Of a DNA stretch of 64,000 nt, positions 10,276 through 18,791 are shown piece after piece. Made by a program: the position numbers and the translations under genes. The stretch comes from Cymodocea nodosa. Lineage: Eukaryota > Streptophyta > Magnoliopsida > Alismatales > Cymodoceaceae. Each line of letters starts with the position of its first letter. Position 1 is the first letter of the stretch. Below the pieces are notes generated by a model, which searched no databases, was not told the DNA's origin, and saw only the letters and a list, made by a program, of their open reading frames with translations. The stretch lies in NCBI GenBank assembly GCA_036874045.1, contig CM072340.1, positions 5,161,001 to 5,225,000 on the forward strand, given 5' to 3'.

Positions 10276-12220
10276 AGCAAACTAAGATCTAATTAATTGG
10301 TCTTTCAAAAAGTGCTAAAATTAATTCGTCCCCTTTTGTTTTTTTTCTTCTATTTAGCATAAACATATATTCTGTATGTTTCAGTAATCAACCTGCAAAG
10401 ATATTTAGAATAAATGTAAATTACATACAAAGTATATCATCTTCATATAGGTGTTAATTATATTATCGTTTGTTCTTCTTTTCATCATTTGTAATCCTGA
10501 ATTTTCCAATAAGTTTTCTAGAAGAAATTTCAACAACATACGAATCAAAGTACAATTCAATTCAATTTGATTAAGACAAGTAGAATAAAGAATTGTATTT
10601 CCATTAAACAACTTCAAAAGTCAATTCCAGATTCATATTTCAGCAATTCTAGATAACAGAAAATATACTCGATTCATAAGATATCTGTATTTCACAAAAC
10701 ACTTGCATCTTTTCAGAGCAGTATATGTTTTTTTTCTTTTCTTTTTTTTGTGTACTTTAAAAGTTAATTTGACAAGCTTGAATCATACAAGAGCTTTCTA
10801 ATGTACCCATGTAACGAGCTTTCAGTCAACAATCCCAGATCTGATCAGGATCTTAGGTTGCTTGATTTTCAAAGTCCTTTTTCAGGTCAACAATCCTTAC
10901 ATACCTATATGCTCAAGTACAAAAGGCTTGTGATCAAACAAGTCAATAAACTCTCAAAGTTTTTTCTTTTTTTTTTTTTCTTTTTTTTTTTCATGATAAA
11001 TGCATACACAAAACAAAGCATTAATCACATACTGTATATGCATGTATTTCATTAATACAAATGCAGTAAAACACCAATCTCATATAATCCTGCTTCTATC
11101 ATTTACTAAAAATATGAATCCATAACAATAAGCTCATACTTTATCTGTAGTTTAATAAGATCTACACAAATCATTCTACAAGTTCAATCAGTCAAAGTAA
11201 ATGTATCTTTCATCATATGTGTTTCATTTAATCTAGAATTCACATCTCAGCTCCTTCAAGACTTCAGATAATTTTCTGATTAAGCATTAAATATTCTGAT
11301 TTCATTTTAAAATCGTGAAACTATTAAACTCATGAAATTCAGAAAAATCATAAGATACTGTATCTAGATTTACATAAATAATAAATTCTATAGCATCTTC
11401 TATAGCCTTCTAAATATAACATTCAAGTAGTTTATAAAAATTTTATAGTCTCAATTATCGGATAGTTACAGCAAGTTCATAAAAATTTTCAATTTCCTCA
11501 AAACTTTGCAGTACCATTTTAATTCCTTTAATTAACAAACTTACATGGTTGTTACTTTAATTACCTCCCCCCCATACCTACATTTTGCATTGTCCTCAAT
11601 GTAAAAGATTTGACAATAAATACAGTAATTGTAGTAGACATGAATAAAGTTTTGTTTGATTTAAAATTCAGGATAAGTAATTGGTTACATACCTTGTTCC
11701 ATTTGTATCTCTTTCTGCATATTCCGATTTTTGATTCTGAAAAACTTTTCATTCCTAGATAAACACAAAATATAAAACAAAATAACATTTAACAGATATT
11801 AATAAATCAGTGTCTTGTGTGGAACCCAGGCTCCTATGCCTTTGGTGGCTCACAAGCAAGCCAGTTGGTTTCCCAGAACAGATACCAACAAACTAGATTG
11901 ATATTTTGTTTTGTTTGTTTTTTTCTTATAAAATGAACATGAAAACTTCAAAAAAAATTTTTTTTTTCTTTCTAAAAATAAATGCAGAATACACAACATT
12001 AAACACACAAAATCACAACTTAAGAACATGATTGAAAAGTAGAAACAAATGGAATAAATGTATCAGTCCAAGCAAACTTTTTAGGCATAGTTCTTCTTGC
12101 TATTAATTTTGTTTTAATGCAGTTCTTATTCCTTTTTAATTTGTAAACATGCAATATATTATAAATTCCAAATACGAGTGTATTACCATTAATGATATGT
12201 AATGTAGAAAGGGATCCTTT
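10276..12220 (-). other. AthB 3' noncoding region
   Basis: About 1.9 kb with no supportable gene. It holds: a roughly 1-kb block (10395-11450) homologous to 62310-63300 in the S3 element; T-runs on the plus strand near 10730 and 10965-10992; a second polypurine-like signature at 11566-11605, reading on the minus strand 'cattgaggacaatgcaaaat', 'gtaggtat' and seven G; and a GC-richer segment at 11820-11885 (minus strand 'ggcataggagcctgggttcc') unlike its AT-rich surroundings. Frames at 10405-10617 and 11561-11788 show no recognisable domain. Confidence 0.7.
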
Positions 12221-13159
12221 TTAGTTCCAAGGTAATGTAGTAGTTTCTATTTCTACATCTATTTCAATATACTCCTCTTCCCACTTCCATTCATTCATGT
12301 CTTCCATAATCCATATTTGAAATTTCATCAGTTCATCCCACCATCTTATCAGACATAAAGTAGGATCATCTTCTTCATTATACCACATTCCTATTTGAAT
12401 TTCATTAAATTCTGCAGATGGTGGTTTAGCTATTTCACTTGGTACAGGTAAAATTTCTATATAATCATCATAACTGTCTATGCTCACTATGTATAAATCA
12501 GATCCATATGCTAATGATATCTCCGTGACTAAATAGATATATCCATCAAGTATGACATGTGTTTGGTTAATTACTGATTTCTGTCCTAGATATATCATAA
12601 TGTTTTCATTCCAAGATCTGTTCAGAAAATTATACACACTTAAGTGTAAATCTTCACCCCAATTTCCTGTAGGTCTCCAATAATATAATTTTTCAGGAAT
12701 TGCAAAATTTTTATCAGAAAATATTAAAGCTGACCCATAATTTACAGTTGGTGCTTCAAATCTATTAGGTCTTCCTATATTCCATTCTTCTCCTGCTATA
12801 AGATTTCTTATCAAAATATCAGGTAATCATAAACTTGCATACCTTGGTCTCGTCTTGTATATGATTAATCCTTCATCTATCCCCATAATATGACTCATTC
12901 CTTCTAATGCATTGGGTGGAATTCTAGTAGTTTCTTCCATAGCCAGATATTCATGGGTATTTGAACTACGATTAAATGACCTCCATATGAATCCATCTCT
13001 AATCTTAGTCATTTTTGCAGCTTGTAGTCCTTGAAAATATTTTTCTTCAATACAGTCTTTAATTTCCTTTGATACACAACACAGCCTGCACAGATCTTTA
13101 GCTGACAAGTTACTTAGTATTTCCCTTAGTGCATCCAACGGTAATTGCATTAATTCCAT
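12221..13159 (-). pseudogene. F-box protein gene carried by AthB (one in-frame stop)
   Basis: From ATG at 13159 the protein begins with a canonical F-box: LPLDALREILSNLSAKDLCRL, continuing with a CCVSKEIKD-type helix (about residues 6-38). This is the motif that binds SKP1 in SCF ubiquitin ligases. A TGA at 12827-12829 interrupts the frame; the same frame then runs on to 12221, about 312 residues in all, with a Trp-rich, beta-type C-terminal region (WNIGRPNRF, LHLSVYNFLNRSW, HVILDGYIYLV, DLYIVSIDS) that resembles F-box-associated domains. AthA has the same gene at the same place without this stop. An acceptor-like site lies 9 bases before the ATG. Whether it is expressed or degrades anything cannot be seen. 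Confidence 0.75.
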
Positions 13160-13168
13160 TTGTCGATT

Positions 13169-13196
13169 CTGTAAAACACAAATAAAAATTTAGTAG
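13169..13196 (-). promoter_or_regulatory. Predicted 3' splice site before the F-box ATG
   Basis: The minus strand reads TACTAAA (branch-point-like, about 13190-13196), then a T-rich tract and TTTTACAG, with the AG at 13170-13169. AthA has 'tttatgtttttacag' and the same AATC..CAA before its F-box ATG (AG at 39706-39707). Conservation in two diverged copies makes a real acceptor plausible. The likely donor is at 14722. Confidence 0.55.
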
Positions 13197-13349
13197 AGAC
13201 AAAAATTAACATAACTACTGCACACCCTCGTGGAGTTAAGGCATAACTCAACGGACTAAGTTTGTTGAGTTAAAAATTAACTCTACGATACTATTAACTT
13301 AAAATAAAAAACATATATACATACAGATAGTTGCTTTAGATATGCTACT

Positions 13350-14693
13350 TCATTCAACTGCCCTCCCAGAAGAGGTATTAATTTCATTAATCGTTCTATT
13401 GACAGGATTAGGTATAGCTTATATTGGTAATCCTCCAGTAGGTCTAACTTCCATTGGTTCCTTCTGTCTAAGTGATATATTTCTATTCTGATTTTGATTT
13501 GCAGCATTTCCAAATATAAATTCTAGACGATTGTTTACTTGTTGGATTATCTTTTCTAATTTCTCTATTCTAGCTCCTTGTTCAATTAATACTTCATAAC
13601 TTATGTTCTTCTCATTTATATTTTCTCCTCCTTGGAAATTATTGTTTCTCCAAGATAAATTCGGGTGATTTCTCCAATTAGGATTATAAAAATTTCCCAA
13701 GTTATCTCTTTGGTTTCTAGCATAAATAATATCTAAGTCATTTATGTTTGTATTCTTTTCTGCTAGCTTTTGATTTAATGATAACTCTTCTATTTTCTTT
13801 GTTAATTCATTTAATTTCACCTCAAGCATAGTATTGGAATCTATTTCATGCATTCCTCTTGGTAATATTCTTTTATCTGCAATAGCTTCAGCCGAATTTT
13901 CCCACTGTGCAGTTCTTTTTGCAAAATTTTCTAAATATGCCCATGCTTCTTCACTACATAATTTTAAAAATCCATTTTGACAAGTAGATTCTAATAAAGA
14001 TTTCATTGAAACATCTATGCTTTCATAAATTATGCCTATTAATTGTGCTTTACTCATTGCATGATGTGGACATTGAGTCAGTAAATCTTTAAATCTTTCA
14101 AAATATTTCCAGAATGATTCACCCTATTTTTGGCTACACATTAATATTTCTTTCTTCTTTTTAATCATTTGATGTGTCGGATAATATTTTTCCAAAAAAA
14201 TAGAGCAAAATTTAGTCCATGTAGAAATTGAATCAGGCGACAGACTATATAACCATCTCTTAGCTGTATCTTTTAAAGCAAAAGGGATATATCTAAGTTT
14301 AATAGCATCTATACTCATGTTCGACATTCTCATCATTTGACAAACTTCGTTAAATTCTCTAAGGAAATAATAGGCATCCTCTCTTTCTAATCCATGAAAA
14401 TGTGGCAATTGACTAATATAATTAGATTTCAGTTCAAACCTATCTCCCTCAAAGTTTGGCAATTGAATACATGAAGGTTCATCAATTAATTCAGGATACA
14501 GAATCTCTCCTAATGGTTTTTCTACTGGAGCAGCCATCTCTATGTTCTCTTTTAAAGAAAGGTTAGCTACACCCCAAAGAATTTCGTTAAAGTTTAGTTC
14601 AGAAAATTTTTCAGTACTCCTCTGCAATGAAAATTCATGGGTAGGTGTTCTTACTAATCGTTTAGTGCTTAGAGAATGAGTCCATGTGCTCAT
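13350..14693 (-). pseudogene. Athila gag, capsid type, downstream of integrase (two in-frame stops)
   Basis: ATG at 14693, TGA at 13352-13350, one frame of 447 codons with TAG at 14126-14124 and TAA at 13421-13419. AthA reads CAA at the second site, so that stop is a Gln change. The central part is the plant retrotransposon Gag domain: YISQLPHFHGLEREDAYYFL, REFNEVCQMMRM, LRYIPFALKDTAKRWLYSL, then GESFWKYFERFKDLLTQCPHH. The C-terminal part has NPNWRNHPNLSWRNN, which in ordinary Athila Gag follows the zinc knuckle; no knuckle is present here. It would form the particle shell. Its position after integrase is abnormal for gypsy elements, and AthA shows the same position. Confidence 0.85.
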
Positions 14694-14719
14694 AAATAAA
14701 TAGCAGAAGATTAATTACA

Positions 14720-15134
14720 TACCAGTCTGAAGCTTTCCATTCTATAAATATTTGTTGTCAGATGAAGGTTGAATCAGCTGCTTCTCCTTCCAGTTCCTCC
14801 AATGCTTTCTCCTTTCTTTTAAAAGTGCTGGTACTCGTAAATAACATTCTGTTTCATATATATACTACCCATCCATAAAGTGAATAAATCTCGTTGCAAG
14901 AACATGTCTTGCAATGTGCATCGTGGTTCTTATTTTTATAGGTACGTGTACCACTACTAATTTCAAATTTAGGTAACCGCTAAACCGACGAAGTTTCATT
15001 TGTGGTTAAAAGAATAACCGTTCTGCTTAATCCACGAACTAACCTCGTTGAGTTACAGATTACTCAACAGAACACAGTCGGTTACTGTTGCTAACTCCAC
15101 AGACTAACTTCGTTGAGTTACAGCTAACTCAACG
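14720..15134 (-). promoter_or_regulatory. Promoter-like block and leader of the AthB gag/F-box unit
   Basis: Read on the minus strand: GTTGAGTTA hairpins (15134-15045), then a perfect inverted repeat TTGCAAGA-5 nt-TCTTGCAA (14914-14894), a TATATATA box about 30 bases on (14865-14856), a leader, and a donor-like G|GTATGTAATT (GT at 14722-14721) before the gag ATG. AthA has the block twice, with both palindrome arms unchanged while the 5-nt centre differs. The role as an internal promoter is inferred from this layout and conservation. Confidence 0.55.
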
Positions 15135-15149
15135 GAGTACTATAGCTAA

Positions 15150-15290
15150 GACCTAAAATTAGAAAAACTCCAGAAGGAAGTAGATGAATTTAGGCATAGA
15201 GATTAAATTGTATTGTTCATCTACTTGTGTAAAATTGTATGAAATTGTATGATGTACTTGTAATGTAATTGATTCATATTAATGAATAAG
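15150..15290 (+). repeat. Inverted remnant of the accessory-ORF end in AthB
   Basis: Plus-strand 'ttagaaaaactccagaagga', 'agtagatgaa' and 'gtattgttcatctactt' match the end of the AthA accessory ORF and what follows it (about 36583-36660). In AthA that sequence lies in element sense; here it lies on the strand opposite to AthB. AthB has therefore lost its accessory ORF, leaving a short inverted piece beside the promoter-like block. Confidence 0.65.
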
Positions 15291-15415
15291 CTCGTTGACT
15301 AACTCAAGACTCAATGGAGTAAGCTCGTTGAGTTAAGCGTAACTCAACGAACTCCCCGTACAAGCAAATATAACAATAAAAATATTACAGAGAATAGTTT
15401 TTCAATTTTTTTTAC
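15291..15415. repeat. Hairpin-rich spacer of AthB
   Basis: Contains clustered GTTGAG / CTCAAC arms, for example 'aagctcgttgagttaagcgt' followed by 'aactcaacga' (about 15320-15350). The counterpart in AthA is 34030-34220. No gene is visible. Confidence 0.6.
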
Positions 15416-15686
15416 CGGTTTAATTGATACTATGCTTCGGTCAGACCTAAATATTTTTTATTTTTTTATTTTTCTTTCGGTTGAACCGATACTATGTTTC
15501 GGTAAAACCAATATTTTTTTCTGAAAATTAATATACAATTTTTTTTCGGTTTAACCGATACTATGCTTCAGTCAGACCTAAATATTTTTTATTTTTTTAT
15601 TTTTTTTATTTTTCTTTCGGTTGAACCGATACTATGTTTCGGTAAAACCAATATTTTTTCTGAAAATTAATATACAATTTTTTTTA
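15416..15686. repeat. Tandem repeat of about 131-140 bp with TCGGTTGAACCGA palindromes
   Basis: Two head-to-tail copies (15416-15546 and 15547-15686) share 'gatactatgcttc', 'cagacctaaatatttttta', the palindrome TCGGTTGAACCGA, 'actatgtttcggtaaaac' and 'ctgaaaattaatatacaatt'. A partial third unit ('tttcggtcataccgat') follows to about 15710. Related but scrambled sequence lies at 33680-33990 in AthA. It is noncoding and adjoins a (TA)n run at about 15740-15790. Confidence 0.8.
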
Positions 15687-15762
15687 ATGTTTCGGTCATA
15701 CCGATGGATCCAATCGATTGAACCACAACTATTTTTATGTTTTATATATATATTTAATGTAT

Positions 15763-16779
15763 TTATATATATATATATATATATATAAACATAAAAACTG
15801 AGCTTTTTGGTGTTTTCAGAATAGGTTTAAGTCTTTGTCCATTTACTTTAAATATATTCTGATTTTTAGGATTTTCAATTTCAATAGCTCCATAAGGATA
15901 AACATTTCGAACTATGTAAGGTCCTGCCCATTTAGATCTTAATTTTCCTAGATGGTTATGGAGTCTAGCCATATAAAGATATACTTCTTGTCCTATTTCA
16001 AAGCTTTTAGGAATAATTTTTCTATCATGCCAGAATTTAATTTTCTCATTTTCTCTTACAGTCTTCGAATAAGCTTCATTTCTAAATTCTTCTAATTCAA
16101 TTAGTTGCATTTTCCTATTTTCAGCAGCTTGATTTAAATTAGTGTTCAGAGTTTTTAATGCCCAATAAGCTTTATGTTCTATTTCAGCAGGTAAATGACA
16201 ACTTTTTCCATATACTAGCCTAAAAGGTGACATACCTAAGCTCGTTTTATAAGCAGTTCTATAAGCCCAAAGTGCATCTATCAATCTATTAGTCCAATTT
16301 ATTCTAGTAGGATTTACTACTTTTTCCAAGATTAATTTAATTTGTTTGTTTGCACTTTCTACTTGTCCACTTGTTTGTAGATGATATGATGTTGCAATTT
16401 TGTGGTTTATTCCATATTTCTTCATTAAGGCTTCAAAACTTCTATTACAGAAATGAGTTCCTCTATCACTGATAATAGCTTTAGGTATTCCAAATCTGGC
16501 AAATATTACAAAAATGAGTTCCAGTCTGTCATAGCTATCCCAAACTTCAGTGTCTCTCATCATATTACACATTCTATACTGACCATCAGTTGGGTAAACT
16601 ATAGGATTCTCATACTCGGCTCTATTATATTGAGGATAATTCATTTGTTGTTCATGGGATCTAACAATCTGTAAATGTCTCAATTTCAAACAATCAGAAA
16701 TGTCGTGTCCTTCAGAATTGCAAAATTCACGTATGCTAATTAAAGGTTTTAGAAATCTTTGAGCATAAGCATATGCCAT
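15763..16779 (-). CDS. Zinc-knuckle/integrase fusion protein of AthB
   Basis: An open frame of 338 codons from the MAYAYAQ start (an upstream in-frame GTG at 16803 is also possible). Residues to about 70 are the Athila 5' ORF with a damaged knuckle ([14 protein letters not shown], first Cys changed to Arg). After VWDSYDRLE the frame passes straight into the middle of integrase: [35 protein letters not shown], then the C-terminal part [19 protein letters not shown]. The first catalytic Asp region and the HHCC domain are deleted, so only D2 and E of the DDE triad remain. The tail is Ile/Tyr repeats encoded by (TA)n. It is unbroken, unlike its neighbours. Confidence 0.8.
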   Translation of the reverse strand: MAYAYAQRFLKPLISIREFCNSEGHDISDCLKLRHLQIVRSHEQQMNYPQYNRAEYENPIVYPTDGQYRMCNMMRDTEVWDSYDRLELIFVIFARFGIPKAIISDRGTHFCNRSFEALMKKYGINHKIATSYHLQTSGQVESANKQIKLILEKVVNPTRINWTNRLIDALWAYRTAYKTSLGMSPFRLVYGKSCHLPAEIEHKAYWALKTLNTNLNQAAENRKMQLIELEEFRNEAYSKTVRENEKIKFWHDRKIIPKSFEIGQEVYLYMARLHNHLGKLRSKWAGPYIVRNVYPYGAIEIENPKNQNIFKVNGQRLKPILKTPKSSVFMFIYIYIYI

Positions 16780-16844
16780 ATTCTCAATTACAGAAGAAAA
16801 CACACAACTCTGGCTATTAAAACGAAACAGCTCTAACAGTTACT

Positions 16845-16893
16845 TATATTAATTCAATTCAATTCTATTCACTTCAATTCAATTCAATTCAAT
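16845..16893. repeat. ATTCA-type simple repeat between primer site and ORF
   Basis: A run of 'aattc'/'ttcaattcaa' units with minor variants lies in the AthB leader, immediately inside the primer-binding site. Noncoding. Confidence 0.8.
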
Positions 16894-16911
16894 TCCCCAG
16901 CAACGGCGCCA
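16894..16911 (-). other. Primer-binding site of AthB (tRNA-Asp type)
   Basis: The minus strand reads TGGCGCCGTTGCTGGGGA, seven bases from the LTR end (LTR begins at 16919). This sequence complements the 3' end expected of tRNA-Asp, the usual primer of Athila elements, and is unmutated except perhaps one base. Confidence 0.92.
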
Positions 16912-16918
16912 TAAAACT

Positions 16919-18786
16919 TGTTTGGGTTTCCCAGCACTACACTAGAAAAACTTGGATTTGTTACTTCTATTTTTACTTAGTTAATTTATCTTTATGCCTA
17001 TTCTTTCTTTTAGATGTAAACAAACAACCTTTAATACAATTTAGATATTAATTCCAATTTGTACTTTAACTGCAAGTGCACAGTGTCTATTGTATCAGTG
17101 TGCAAGTACAGGTCGATCCCATAGGGAATTGCTGACGAATTTAAGAAATGTTTGATTGTGAATAATTCAAATTTATATTCAATAAGCACTCCGTTGAGTT
17201 ATAGTTAACTCAACGAACTAAGTTCGTTGAGTTATGGCTAACTCAACGGACTATCCTCGTGGACTTAAGTTAACTCCACAAGCCTGTCTCATCTTTATAA
17301 TACTGCTATTTACAGAGGAATTTGGCCAACCATTGGGCGATTCCACAGATTGTAAATAACATCAATTAAGCTTTTTAATGCTAGTTAACATTGGATTTAT
17401 CATTAAGCAATACTAACATTCAGATGATTCAAACAGTAACCATTAAAATCTTTAAGTTTTTTGTACGAACCAATTTCAGTAAACTGTAAAATTAAAACTA
17501 ACATAAAACAATCACAAAACTGATACAGATAACATTAATCACGATACAACACAAACAATACAACACTCAAATACAACATACAAACAAAGATAAATTATTT
17601 TTGGTATTTTTGTTTTGATGTGAACATGGAAATGGGCGAAAGGTGAAATGTAAAGTAATCTCACTTGACAGTAAATACTTTCGACACTACTTGCAACGCG
17701 ATTACACCACTGAAAATTAAACCACTTACAATTCTGTCTCCTCTCCCTATAAAATCGTGAGTCTAGAATTGCAAGATGATCTCTTCTTCAACATACAGGC
17801 ATCAACCCCAAGCCAAGGCTAAAAGCTTTACGATCTCTTGAAATATGAGTCGGCGCTTAGTGAAAATGTTTTCCCTTCCCGCGACGCGTTCACTCCTCAT
17901 AGTGGTTGTCAGGCAAGTATCCTCACAGACCTCCGATGATTGGTGATTATGGTGGTGATAACGATGGTTGGTGTGATACTTCGGAGAATCACCGATACTG
18001 TCTACAGAAAGCTCGATGCTCCTCCTCTATATACACTGGCTGTCCATCGATCACACATTCTTCTTTTTTTCTTCTTTTCTTTTATATTTCTTCAATAGTA
18101 AGTACTTCTGCTTGAATGATCGGTTGGATTTCCTTCCTTCAAATTAACGGCGATGATTTCTTTCTTCCTGCACGGTTGAATTCCTGCGTGATACGTGAGA
18201 ATGTGGTTTTTCCTTCCAACTGTCTGTTCCTGCAACCGCTACAGTGGCATATTAGAAAATATATAGTCCGTGGAGTTACAGATAGCTCAACGGACTTTCT
18301 TCGTTGATTTAATTATAAAACACGTGCAAAAATAACAACTTAAGTTTATAACGCTAACCTAACGCGTTGCCTTAGTATTCAATATAGCAACTCAATGCGT
18401 ATAGTTATACTAACTTAACGAGTTATAACTTAAGTAAATCTACCAGATCTCGACATGTGTACATCTGGAAATAATAAAATATTCTCTCTAAACATAACTG
18501 TTCAGCAATTTAAACATAACTATCCGATACATATTCGGTCTATTAAACATAACTGTCCGAAATATCAGAAAATTCGGATACTTAAGAATTTCACAGCTTG
18601 CAACTTACCGACAGTTCATAAATGTACTAAATTAACATTAATTCCCCAAAATTAAGCAGATTCTTCAATTAAAGCATATAATAGTGCAATTATAACATAA
18701 TGGCTTAATTCTCATATGATAAGCTAAATATTATGCAATTAACCATCATTTAACCGTTAATAATATGCACTTTTTCATTCTAAACA
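16919..18786 (-). repeat. AthB 5' LTR
   Basis: Partner of 8341-10243 with the same TGTTTGGG and CTAAACA ends. It lacks about 35 bases near 17910 that the 3' LTR retains at 9328-9362. It carries a slightly more diverged copy of the 105-bp segment from about 18322. Small frames at 17906-18115 and 18455-18655 are LTR sequence. Confidence 0.93.
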
Positions 18787-18791
18787 CTAAG

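Larger units (their letters stand above)
8341..18786 (-). mobile_element. AthB: non-autonomous Athila-like element with gag, F-box gene and a zinc-knuckle/integrase fusion
   Basis: Both LTRs, the target duplication CTAAG (8336-8340 and 18787-18791), primer site and polypurine tract are present, so its ends are intact. In element order: 5' LTR 18786-16919, PBS 16911-16894, fused NC-integrase ORF 16779-15763, hairpin-rich spacer, promoter-like block, gag 14693-13350, F-box gene 13159-12221, noncoding region, PPT, 3' LTR 10243-8341. Protease, RT, RNase H and the catalytic N-terminal half of integrase are missing, so it must have moved with enzymes supplied by a relative. The LTRs differ at about 5 of the first 200 aligned bases, which makes it one of the younger insertions. 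Confidence 0.9.
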
